Shown here: positions 1 through 6,304 of the stretch, piece by piece
Layout of the letters: the number at the start of each line of letters is the position of its first letter
Position numbering within the stretch: position 1 is the stretch's first letter
Assembly: GCA_027010005.1 (NCBI GenBank)
Contig: JALVCM010000385.1
Location: 1-8,545, forward strand
Length of the DNA: 8,545 nt
Origin: Thiohalobacter sp.
GTDB taxonomy: Bacteria > Pseudomonadota > Gammaproteobacteria > DSM-19610
Direction of reading: 5' to 3'
The notes under the pieces: model-generated
Seen by the model: only the letters and a program-made list of their open reading frames with translations
The model's database searches: none
Told to the model about the DNA's origin: nothing
Translations under genes and position numbers: made by a program

Positions 1-2
1 GG

Positions 3-461
3 GTGACGGATAGTGGCTGCAATATTGCCGACAGCCGCATGACCGTGCTGGGCGGTGAATTTGCCGTATTGCTGCTGGTCACCGGTAACTGGAATAACCT
101 CGCCAAACTGGAAAACCAGTGCCATACGATGCAGGATCAGCTCGGCATGACGCTGCACATCAAGCGTACCGAGCCAAGACCCGCCGAGGGTGATTTCCTG
201 CCCTACGGGGTGGACGTGGTATCACTCGACCATCCCGGTATCGTACATAACCTGGCCAGCTTTTTTTCCCAGCGCAATATCAATATCCAGGACCTGTCTA
301 CGTCAACCTATGCCGCTGCACACACCGGCACGCAGATGTTTGCCGTACACATGGTACTGGACGTACCGGCCAGCTCCCATATTGCCACCCTGCGCGAAGA
401 ATTCCTGGACTTCTGTGACCGCCTGAACCTGGATGCTGTCATAGAACCCGTAAAAGGATAA
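3..461 (+). CDS. gcvR: GcvR-like ACT-domain regulator, 3' part (5' end outside window)
   Basis: The reading frame is open from the left edge, so the gene begins upstream. The GTG at 3 is most likely an internal valine codon, because the visible protein starts mid-domain with the family-typical stretch GCNIADSRMTVLGGEF (residues 5-20), the end of a first ACT domain. A second ACT domain follows at about residues 68-148, with the ligand-loop-like SLDHPGIVHNLASFF (74-88) and NINIQDLST (92-100). Known GcvR proteins have tandem ACT domains and about 180 residues; E. coli GcvR antagonises the activator GcvA to control the glycine cleavage operon. Whether this homologue does that is inferred. The stop is 5 nt before the bcp start, so the two are probably co-transcribed. 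In several gammaproteobacteria a gcvR-like gene sits beside bcp, which supports the call. Confidence is high for an ACT-domain regulator and moderate for the symbol. Confidence 0.82.
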   Translation: MTDSGCNIADSRMTVLGGEFAVLLLVTGNWNNLAKLENQCHTMQDQLGMTLHIKRTEPRPAEGDFLPYGVDVVSLDHPGIVHNLASFFSQRNINIQDLSTSTYAAAHTGTQMFAVHMVLDVPASSHIATLREEFLDFCDRLNLDAVIEPVKG

Positions 462-466
462 GTAAC

Positions 467-946
467 ATGTCTGTTGTCCAGCTCAACAAGAAAGTCCCTG
501 ACTTCAGTGCCGAATCGACCAGTGGCACGTTCCGCCTGTCTGACCACAAGGGTAAAAATGTTGTGCTCTACTTTTACCCCAGGGATAACACTCCGGGTTG
601 TACGCGTGAGGGCCAGGATTTCCGGGACAATATCGCAAAATTCCGCCGCAACAAGACCGTCGTCGTTGGCGTATCACGCGACAGTCTGGCCTCGCATGAG
701 AAGTTCAGGGAAAAACAGGGCTTCCCTTTCGAGCTGATATCGGACAAGGACGAGACCCTGTGCAGGCTGTTCGATGTCATCAAGGAAAAAAACATGTACG
801 GCAAGAAGGTGATGGGCATAGAGCGCAGCACGTTCCTGATCGATATCAATGGAAAACTGCGCCGCGAGTGGCGCAAGGTCAAGGTCGACGGCCACGTCGA
901 TGAAGTACTCGAAGCCGTGCGCGAGCTGAACCGCACCAATACATAA
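467..946 (+). CDS. bcp: Bcp/PrxQ-type thiol peroxidase (peroxiredoxin) lacking the usual C50
   Basis: A 159-residue cytoplasmic peroxiredoxin of the AhpC/TSA thioredoxin fold, the usual Bcp length. It reduces hydrogen peroxide and organic hydroperoxides using thiol reductants. The active-site segment is YFYPRDNTPGCTREGQDF (residues 35-52), with peroxidatic C45 and the conserved P-x3-T/S-x2-C arrangement (T42, C45); the partner arginine is probably R120 in GIERSTFLID. Many PrxQ proteins carry a resolving cysteine five residues on (C50 in E. coli Bcp); here that position is Q50. A second cysteine, C99 (ETLCRLF), matches C99 of E. coli Bcp. The protein is therefore either 1-Cys or uses C99 or an external thiol. 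The ATG start is supported by AAGGA at 454-458, 8 nt upstream and overlapping the end of the preceding gene. It probably shares a transcript with the genes on both sides. Confidence 0.95.
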   Translation: MSVVQLNKKVPDFSAESTSGTFRLSDHKGKNVVLYFYPRDNTPGCTREGQDFRDNIAKFRRNKTVVVGVSRDSLASHEKFREKQGFPFELISDKDETLCRLFDVIKEKNMYGKKVMGIERSTFLIDINGKLRREWRKVKVDGHVDEVLEAVRELNRTNT

Positions 947-976
947 CCCCTGCATAGCGAGGAACAACCGCCCTCC

Positions 977-2392
977 ATGATACAGGCCGACACTGCCGCC
1001 AAACGTCTCTTTATCCTCGACACCAACGTGCTGATGCACGATCCTACTGCCCTGTTCCGTTTCAAGGAACACGATGTCTACCTGCCCATGGTAGTGCTGG
1101 AGGAAATGGATGCTGGCAAGAAAGGTATATCCGAAGTGGCCCGCAATGTGCGCCAGGTCAGCCGCTTCCTCGACGAACTGATGCGTGACATCACTTCGGA
1201 ACAAATCGAACAGGGTATTCCGCTCGTCACGCGCGGGCTGATCGAAGACCTGCAGCAGGAACAAAGTGGACGACTTTTTTTCCAGACCCATACACTGAAA
1301 GCCGCACTACCGGATGTGCTGCCCGGCAACCGCCCGGACAACAGTATTCTCGCTACTGCCCTGGCACTGCAGAACGAGCACCCCGACGTTACCGTGACGC
1401 TGGTCTCCAAGGACATCAACCTGCGTATCAAGGCTGCTGTGCTGGGTATCCACGCGGAAGATTATTTCAATGACCAGGTACTGGAAGACGTCAACCTGCT
1501 ATACCCGGGCCTTACTGAATTACCGGAAGATTTCTGGCAGGCACACAGCGACACGCTGGAGTCCTGGCAAAAAGACGGCCGCAATTATTACCGCGTACAT
1601 GGCCCGCTGGTGGAATCCTGGAACATCAATGAATGTGTCTACATTCCCGGCGAACAGGGTTTTGAAGCCATCGTCCGGGAAGTCGGTGATGACAGCGCCA
1701 TCCTGGAGACCGCGATCGACTACCGTGGATCGCGGCATACCGTCTGGGGCATCAGTGCACGCAACCGTGAACAGAACTTTGCCCTCAACCTGCTGATGGA
1801 CCCGGAGGTGGATTTTGTCAGCCTGGTGGGCACGGCCGGTACCGGCAAGACACTGCTGGCGCTGGCGGCAGGCCTGACACAAACGCTGGAGGAAAACCGC
1901 TACAAGGAAATCATCATGACCCGCGTCACGGTACCGGTCGGTGAGGACATCGGCTTCCTGCCCGGCACCGAAGAAGAAAAAATGACACCGTGGATGGGTG
2001 CCCTGATGGACAACCTGGAAGTCCTGACACGTTCCGATGTGGGTGGTGACTGGGGACGTGCTGCCACCAATGACCTGCTCAGTAACCGCATCAAGATCCG
2101 CTCCATGAACTTCATGCGCGGACGTACTTTCCTGAACAAGTACCTGATTCTCGACGAAGCACAGAACCTGACGCCCAAACAAATGAAAACCCTGGTGACG
2201 CGCGCCGGGCCGGGTACCAAGGTGATCTGCCTGGGTAATGTGGCGCAGATCGACACACCCTATATCACGGAAACCAGCTCCGGCCTGACCTACGTGGTGG
2301 ACCGGTTCAAGAACTGGGCGCACAGCGGGCACATTATCCTTACCCGTGGTGAACGTTCGCGACTCGCAGATTACGCGTCTGACACCCTGTAG
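977..2392 (+). CDS. PhoH family ATPase with N-terminal PIN domain
   Basis: A 471-residue two-domain cytoplasmic protein. The N-terminal PIN nuclease-like domain (about 10-165) begins FILDTNVLMHD and retains candidate metal-binding acids D15, E42 or E43, D121 (NRPDNSILATA) and D146 (SKDINL). The C-terminal PhoH P-loop ATPase (about 255-471) has Walker A GTAGTGKT (285-292), VTVPVGEDIGFLPG (317-330), Walker B YLILDEAQ (389-396) and a sensor-like CLGNVAQID (418-426). It ends in the family-typical GERSRLADYAS. This is the long PIN-PhoH type (PhoH2/YlaK-like), not the short PIN-less PhoH of E. coli. Mycobacterial PhoH2 has RNA helicase and RNase activity; RNA processing here is inferred from that. 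No other ATG, GTG or TTG start lies between the bcp stop and 977. The nearest ribosome-binding sequence, GAGGA at 959-963, is 13 nt away, a long spacing. The TAG stop lies inside the downstream REP element. Confidence 0.95.
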   Translation: MIQADTAAKRLFILDTNVLMHDPTALFRFKEHDVYLPMVVLEEMDAGKKGISEVARNVRQVSRFLDELMRDITSEQIEQGIPLVTRGLIEDLQQEQSGRLFFQTHTLKAALPDVLPGNRPDNSILATALALQNEHPDVTVTLVSKDINLRIKAAVLGIHAEDYFNDQVLEDVNLLYPGLTELPEDFWQAHSDTLESWQKDGRNYYRVHGPLVESWNINECVYIPGEQGFEAIVREVGDDSAILETAIDYRGSRHTVWGISARNREQNFALNLLMDPEVDFVSLVGTAGTGKTLLALAAGLTQTLEENRYKEIIMTRVTVPVGEDIGFLPGTEEEKMTPWMGALMDNLEVLTRSDVGGDWGRAATNDLLSNRIKIRSMNFMRGRTFLNKYLILDEAQNLTPKQMKTLVTRAGPGTKVICLGNVAQIDTPYITETSSGLTYVVDRFKNWAHSGHIILTRGERSRLADYASDTL

Positions 2393-2458
2393 GAGTGGGC
2401 TTGTCCGCGAAGCCCGGGTTGCCGTGGCCAACCGATTCGCGGGCAAGCCCGCTCCTAC
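2389..2458. repeat. Inverted pair of REP palindromes (BIME-like) between convergent genes
   Basis: Two 23-nt arms, 2389-2411 and 2436-2458, are inverted copies differing at two positions. In plus-strand RNA both differences become G-U pairs (2396 with 2451, 2404 with 2443), so the arms could form an uninterrupted 23-bp stem with a 24-nt loop. The loop holds a further 5-bp stem (2417-2421 with 2429-2433). Each arm has a GTAG head followed by its own small palindrome: GTGGGC-TT-GTCCGC at 2395-2408 and GCGGGC-AA-GCCCGC at 2439-2452. This matches the GTAG-headed REP family known in Pseudomonas and other gammaproteobacteria, which is mobilised by RAYT (TnpA-REP) transposases; no such gene is in the window. 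The pair nearly fills the 75-bp gap between phoH and perM. Neither side has a T-run, so any terminator role would not be the classical intrinsic type. Confidence 0.9.
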
Positions 2459-2467
2459 GGTGAAAAT

Positions 2468-3538
2468 TCAGGTATCAGCGGCTGCTTCAGGCAGGGGTTT
2501 CTTCGGCCAGGCCTTGAGCACTGCCTGAACCAGGGTGGCCAGCGGAATGGCGAAGAATACACCCCAGAACCCCCACAGGCCGCCAAATACCACGACAGCA
2601 ATAATAATCGCAACCGGGTGTAAATTGACCACCTCGGAGAACAACAGCGGCACCAGGATATTACCATCCAGCGCCTGTATGACGCCGTAGGCCAGCAGCA
2701 CATACCAGGAATCGCTGCTCCAGCCCCACTGGAAAAAAGCAATTGCGGCTATTGGCAAGGTGACAACGGCCGCGCCAATATAGGGAATGATGACCGAGAG
2801 CCCCACCAGTGTGGACAGTAATACAGCGTATTGCAGTCCCATAATGGTGAACGTGACATAGGAAACACCGCCAACAATCAGGATTTCCCACACCTTGCCA
2901 CGCACGTAATTGGCAATCTGCACATTGACGTCCTGCCATACGCGCGTGGTCAGTGCCCGCTCTTTTGGCAGGTAGCCCTGGAACCACCCCAGAATGCGTT
3001 GCTTGTCCTTGAGGAAAAAGAACACCAGCAAAGGAACCAGTATCAGGTAAACCATCATCATCATCACGCCAACCACCGACGCCATGGATACCGATACAAC
3101 CCTTTGCCCCAGACTGCCCAGTTCCGAGCGAATAGCATTCATCAGGTCGGCGACCTGTGCCTCGCTGACCAGGCCGGGATACTGTTCCGGCAGGTGCATG
3201 ATAACGTCCTGCCCCTTGCCAATGATGTTAGGCAGCTGCTGGAACAGCTGCGTGACCTGGTAGGAAAGTTTCGGTAGCAGACCGAGCAGTGCGAATACCA
3301 GCACAATGATAAAGACCAGGAACACCAGCACGACAGCGACCAGACGCGGCGCACCCAGCCGCTGTAATGCGGCAACCACACCTTCCAGCAGATAGGACAG
3401 CACCAGGGCCGCCAGTACCGGGGCCAGCATTTTGCCCATGGTAATGACCACCACAAAACCCAGCAGCAATACCAGCGCCAGTATGACGACCTGGGGGTCC
3501 GAGAAATGGCGCCGGAACCACTGACGGACAACTTCCAT
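2468..3538 (-). CDS. perM: AI-2E/PerM family membrane permease
   Basis: A 356-residue polytopic inner-membrane protein of the AI-2E transporter (TqsA/PerM/YdiK) family, with the usual length and helix pattern. Hydrophobic segments lie at about 17-34, 38-57, 65-88, a long one at 150-176, then 217-235, 237-268, 276-300 and 306-342. A soluble amphipathic region (90-145) separates the third and fourth. Family-typical motifs are FFFLKDK (173-179), IPYIGA (251-256) and LDGNILVPLLFSEVVNLHP (290-308). The substrate is not predictable: members export AI-2, act as Na+/H+ antiporters or are uncharacterised. I chose the ATG at 3538 because an upstream in-frame ATG at 3637 would overlap the preceding gene by 95 nt and add 33 hydrophilic residues the family lacks. 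The chosen start is 4 nt after the preceding stop, consistent with translational coupling; the local Shine-Dalgarno sequence is weak. A perM gene near bcp is also seen in pseudomonads. Confidence 0.9.
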   Translation of the reverse strand: MEVVRQWFRRHFSDPQVVILALVLLLGFVVVITMGKMLAPVLAALVLSYLLEGVVAALQRLGAPRLVAVVLVFLVFIIVLVFALLGLLPKLSYQVTQLFQQLPNIIGKGQDVIMHLPEQYPGLVSEAQVADLMNAIRSELGSLGQRVVSVSMASVVGVMMMMVYLILVPLLVFFFLKDKQRILGWFQGYLPKERALTTRVWQDVNVQIANYVRGKVWEILIVGGVSYVTFTIMGLQYAVLLSTLVGLSVIIPYIGAAVVTLPIAAIAFFQWGWSSDSWYVLLAYGVIQALDGNILVPLLFSEVVNLHPVAIIIAVVVFGGLWGFWGVFFAIPLATLVQAVLKAWPKKPLPEAAADT

Positions 3539-3542
3539 CGAC

Positions 3543-3935
3543 TCAGTCCGAACCCTGCTTGAGGGTTTCGTATTCTTCCTGGAAGACACGCTCCAGTTCT
3601 GCAATGACCTCGCTGGCTTCACGCCCGTGCAGTACATGCTGCGTCATCAGGTCCGAGGTGACACCGAGCATCTTGTTCTTGCTCAGCATGGGATAGGTTT
3701 TTGACAGACGTTTCAGCGCTGCGATCACGCGTTCATTCTCGGGTGCAGGGATAGGCTCGGGTTCGGGAATTTCAACCGGCTCATCCTCAACCGGTTCAGA
3801 AACATCCCGGGGTGGAAACGAAAAACCGGGAACACGGCCCAGCAGGAATTCCGCAAAGCTGGCAACCGCCGACTGGTCTGTCGGCGAAAGTTTTTCAAGG
3901 GTTTCTAAAAGTGCTTTCTTCTGCTTGTCATCCAT
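3543..3935 (-). CDS. Hypothetical acidic/proline-rich protein between lysR and perM
   Basis: A 130-residue protein I cannot assign to a named family. It has three parts. The N-terminal helical segment (1-34) contains LSPTDQSAVASFAEFLLGR, which resembles the short 'x-D-x2-x-V-x2-F-x-E-F-L' helix of DUF2281-like antitoxin-type proteins, but the likeness is slight. A low-complexity linker (about 41-68) is rich in Pro and Glu with PEPEPIPAPE. The C-terminal helical segment (68-125) reads ERVIAALKRLSKTYPMLSKNKML then SEVIAELERVFQEEYETL. There is no signal peptide, membrane segment or cysteine, so it is probably cytoplasmic. It lies 8 nt after lysR and 4 nt before perM, so it is almost certainly translated as part of that unit and may be an accessory of either neighbour. 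The ATG at 3935 is the only sensible start, although its ribosome-binding site is weak. The well-formed ends and operon position make it a real gene. Confidence 0.8.
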   Translation of the reverse strand: MDDKQKKALLETLEKLSPTDQSAVASFAEFLLGRVPGFSFPPRDVSEPVEDEPVEIPEPEPIPAPENERVIAALKRLSKTYPMLSKNKMLGVTSDLMTQHVLHGREASEVIAELERVFQEEYETLKQGSD

Positions 3936-3943
3936 ACGCCGTT

Positions 3944-4852
3944 TTATACAACGTCAGGGTGTGATTTGCAGTAATTTCTTGCAAAATCCAGCAGCTCATC
4001 CATGGCGCGATGACGGAATTTCTGCTTCTGGTGCACGAACGAGAAAGGTCGCTCCAGTGCCGGTTCGAGATTCAGCTTGACGAGCGTGCCAAGCTTGAGC
4101 TCTTTCTGGATAGTCGCCAGTGAGACAATCGAAACACCCATACCCGCTTCAACGGCACCCTTGATCGACTCCGGACTGCCCAGCTCCATGGACAGGTGTA
4201 CCTGCCCGGGCGGAATACCGAGTCCGTTCATATACTCGGCAATGACTTCACGGGTACCCGAGCCTTCTTCACGGCAAATGTACGGGTACTCCAGCAGGTC
4301 CTTGATACCCACCACACCGCGCTCGGCCAGGTGATGTGAGGGTGACACTACAGCCACCAGCTGATCCATGCGGCACATTTCCACCACCAGGTTCTTGTTC
4401 ATGACCGGTGATTCGACCACGCCCAGATCGATCACATTGTTCTCGACCATGTGCACGATGCCGTCGGAATTCGACACCTTGAGTTGTACATTGACGTCCG
4501 GGTACTTCTTTTTGAAGTCGCCCAGCAAGGCAGGCAGCATGTACTCGGCGATCGTGGTACTGGCACCGATCATCAGAATACCGCTCACGTCACCGGTCAT
4601 GTCCTTGACGGCATTTTCCATTTCCGCATACAGATCAAAGATACGGCCGGAGAAATCAAATACCCGTTTCCCCGCTTCGGTCAGGCTGATACGGTTATGG
4701 GTACGATCAAACAGGCGGGTATTGAACTGCTCTTCCAGCTGCCGCACCTGGAAAGTGACAGCCGGTTGCGTCATGTGCAGGGTGTCCGCTGCCTTGGTGA
4801 AACTCAAAAGACGTGCAACCGTATGAAATACCTGCAATCTGCGATCTGACAT
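3944..4852 (-). CDS. LysR-family transcriptional regulator (CysL/CbbR-like)
   Basis: A 302-residue LysR-type regulator of standard length. The winged helix-turn-helix DNA-binding domain occupies residues 4-63 (recognition region FTKAADTLHMTQPAVTFQVRQLEE, positions 18-41; wing LFDRTHNRISLTEAG). A coiled linker helix (about 64-88) leads to a periplasmic-binding-protein-like effector domain (91-295). In that domain GASTTIAEYMLP (96-107) and REEGSGTRE (194-202) line the presumed ligand cleft and resemble the CysL/CbbR branch, whose effectors are small anions or phosphorylated metabolites. The effector here is unknown. The ATG at 4852 has AGAAGGG about 8 nt upstream. The gene is first in a unit with the 130-aa protein and perM, so it may control its own operon. 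No divergent target gene is present. No sequence clue ties it to sulfur or carbon metabolism beyond family resemblance. Confidence 0.93.
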   Translation of the reverse strand: MSDRRLQVFHTVARLLSFTKAADTLHMTQPAVTFQVRQLEEQFNTRLFDRTHNRISLTEAGKRVFDFSGRIFDLYAEMENAVKDMTGDVSGILMIGASTTIAEYMLPALLGDFKKKYPDVNVQLKVSNSDGIVHMVENNVIDLGVVESPVMNKNLVVEMCRMDQLVAVVSPSHHLAERGVVGIKDLLEYPYICREEGSGTREVIAEYMNGLGIPPGQVHLSMELGSPESIKGAVEAGMGVSIVSLATIQKELKLGTLVKLNLEPALERPFSFVHQKQKFRHRAMDELLDFARNYCKSHPDVV

Positions 4853-4902
4853 ATTTTCGAACCCTTCTCTGCGCCGTGGCGCCAGCTAAATTTTTTTCGA
4901 GC

Positions 4903-4933
4903 CAATAAAATTTATTGATCCGGGCGCGAACAA
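4903..4933 (-). promoter_or_regulatory. Putative promoter with overlapping 15-bp palindrome upstream of lysR
   Basis: Reading leftwards, TTGTTC (4933-4928), a 17-bp spacer and TTTTAT (4910-4905) form a weak sigma-70-like promoter with 3/6 and 4/6 matches to consensus. A perfect palindrome, CAATAAA-A-TTTATTG at 4903-4917, covers the -10 region and lies about 50-65 bp upstream of the lysR start. This is where an autorepressor could bind. The palindrome does not fit the classical LysR T-N11-A core, so its link to the adjacent regulator is conjecture. AT-rich palindromes also arise by chance. Confidence 0.3.
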
Positions 4934-4983
4934 TACAGCACAAAAGTCATTTTTGCATGCCTTTTCACCCCTCCCAAAAGGGA

Positions 4984-5015
4984 TAAAAAAAGCCGGGCGG
5001 TGTCCCGCCCGGCTT
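4984..5015 (-). terminator. Rho-independent terminator after the chemoreceptor genes
   Basis: On the minus strand a GC-rich 10-bp stem (4991-5000 with 5005-5014, extended by the A-T pair 4990-5015) with a 4-nt loop (5001-5004) is followed directly by a run of T residues (4991-4985). It lies 26 bp after the stop codon of the chemoreceptor at 5041-6219. This strong intrinsic terminator separates the chemoreceptor transcript from the downstream lysR unit, which must therefore have its own promoter. Confidence 0.93.
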
Positions 5016-5040
5016 ACCGGTTCCCGTTTTTCAGACCGAT

Positions 5041-6219
5041 CTACAGCTTGAACTGGGCCATCAGATTCTGCTGCTCGGTTGCCAGGCGCGCCAGTTCCTC
5101 ACTGGCGAGGGCTGTCTGTTTCGCCCCATCGGCAGAGCGGTCAGACACCTCGCGAATATTGTTCATATTTGCCTGCATCTCCCCCGCGACCGAACTCTGT
5201 TCCTCGGCCGCACTGGCAATCATGGTGTTCATGTCATTGATATTCGATACGGCACCGGCAATCGAGGCGAGGGATTCAGCCACCCTTTCGACGTGGTCGG
5301 AACTACCCTGGGCCTTGTTCTGCGCACCTTCCATTACCTTGACCGCATTGACCGTACCGTCCTGCAGGCGCTGGATCATGTCGTGAATTTCCTGAGTCGA
5401 CTGTTGGGTACGACTGGCCAGTGTTCGCACCTCGTCTGCCACCACGGCAAATCCACGACCCTGTTCACCGGCCCGAGCCGCCTCAATGGCTGCATTCAGT
5501 GCCAGCAGATTGGTTTGTTCGGCGATACCGCGAATCACATCCAGCACAGAGCCGATGTTCTCACTTTCCTTCTCCAGGTTGCGGATCACCTGCGCAGCTG
5601 AGTCCACTTCGCCCAACAAGGCATCAATACCGCCTATTGCCTCGGTTGCAATCAGCGCACCGGACTTCGCATCCTGGTCAGCATTATCGGCTGCCTTCGA
5701 AGCCTCTGCTGCACTGCGTGCAACCTCCTGGACTGTTGAGGTCATTTCATCCATCGCCGAAGCAATGCTGTCAATCTCCGCCTGTTGCTGCTGTACGCCG
5801 CGACTGGTTTCATCCGTGATCGTGGAGGTCTCTTCGGCCGCCGCTGCCAGCTGGGTCGTCGCCCCGCTGATCTGCCCGATCATGTTACGCAGATTGGCAG
5901 ACATCTGGTTAAACGCATCGATGATCTCCCCGATCAGGTCGTCACTCTGCATCGTACATTCATGCGATACATCATTCTGGCTGATGGCATTGGCAATTTC
6001 TGAAATTCGTTTCAGACGCTTGAGCAGGATTACGTTCACCAGCCAGTAGTTGCTGATACCAATGAAAGTCCCCGACAACAGGCAGGCCGCCAGGAACCAG
6101 GTAAACATCCCTTCTTTGATCTCAACAAAAATTGCTGCAAAAAACGGGAAGATCGCACCAACGAGCAACCCAAAAAATATGCTTGATATCAATAAGTTAC
6201 GAAGTATGCTGGGCTTCAT
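5041..6219 (-). CDS. Methyl-accepting chemotaxis protein without a periplasmic sensor domain
   Basis: A 392-residue inner-membrane chemoreceptor. Two hydrophobic helices (about 9-31 and 40-62) are joined by only about eight residues, so there is no room for a periplasmic ligand domain. A HAMP-like segment follows (63-115; [16 protein letters not shown] and [18 protein letters not shown]). The cytoplasmic signalling coiled coil runs to the C-terminus, with the hairpin tip that contacts CheA/CheW at about 227-271 ([20 protein letters not shown] within it). Probable methylation segments are AAAAEETS (125-132) and ASAAEEQSS (335-343). No CheR-tethering pentapeptide ends the protein. Input probably comes through the membrane, HAMP or cytoplasmic domains, or from partner receptors. 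It lies 85 nt downstream of a second receptor gene in the same orientation, and no good promoter is visible between them. The AAGGA at 6242-6238 is unusually far from the ATG, about 18 nt; the nearer purine-rich GGAC lies 14 nt away. Confidence 0.95.
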   Translation of the reverse strand: MKPSILRNLLISSIFFGLLVGAIFPFFAAIFVEIKEGMFTWFLAACLLSGTFIGISNYWLVNVILLKRLKRISEIANAISQNDVSHECTMQSDDLIGEIIDAFNQMSANLRNMIGQISGATTQLAAAAEETSTITDETSRGVQQQQAEIDSIASAMDEMTSTVQEVARSAAEASKAADNADQDAKSGALIATEAIGGIDALLGEVDSAAQVIRNLEKESENIGSVLDVIRGIAEQTNLLALNAAIEAARAGEQGRGFAVVADEVRTLASRTQQSTQEIHDMIQRLQDGTVNAVKVMEGAQNKAQGSSDHVERVAESLASIAGAVSNINDMNTMIASAAEEQSSVAGEMQANMNNIREVSDRSADGAKQTALASEELARLATEQQNLMAQFKL

Positions 6220-6304
6220 GAGAATATGCTCAGTCCTTATAAGGCAAGTAATCGGTTCAGGCCTGCTGGCCCATGCTCTTTATGACGGCAAGTCCCCCAT
6301 GGAC

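Noticed and set aside
1520..2446. Long open frame antisense to the PIN-PhoH gene (308 codons)
   Set aside because: It lies opposite a well-conserved gene and its product has no recognisable family features; it is a shadow of codon bias.
2389..2458. Bidirectional rho-independent terminator
   Set aside because: Neither strand has a T-run after the stem, and the arms have the GTAG head and internal palindromes of REP elements.
3539..3637. N-terminal extension of the PerM-type permease from an ATG at 3637
   Set aside because: It would overlap the 130-aa gene by 95 nt, adds a hydrophilic stretch absent from the family, and the ATG at 3538 lies directly after the upstream stop.
4869..4897. Hairpin followed by a T-run on the plus strand, resembling a terminator
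   Set aside because: The stem is short and bulged, three A residues separate it from the T-run, and no plus-strand gene ends here.
4960..4981. CCTTTT/AAAAGG inverted repeat just before the chemoreceptor terminator
   Set aside because: A six-base AT-rich stem with a 10-nt loop is within chance expectation and matches no known site.
5486..6049. Open frame antisense to the downstream chemoreceptor (187 codons)
   Set aside because: The product is low-complexity Ser/Ala/Ile-rich, as expected from the reverse of an Ala/Glu-rich coiled coil, and the sense gene is certain.
6252..6286. Second sigma-28-like promoter before the downstream chemoreceptor (TAAAGAGC and ACCGATTA on the minus strand)
   Set aside because: The boxes are 18 nt apart instead of 11, so they would not form a working FliA promoter.
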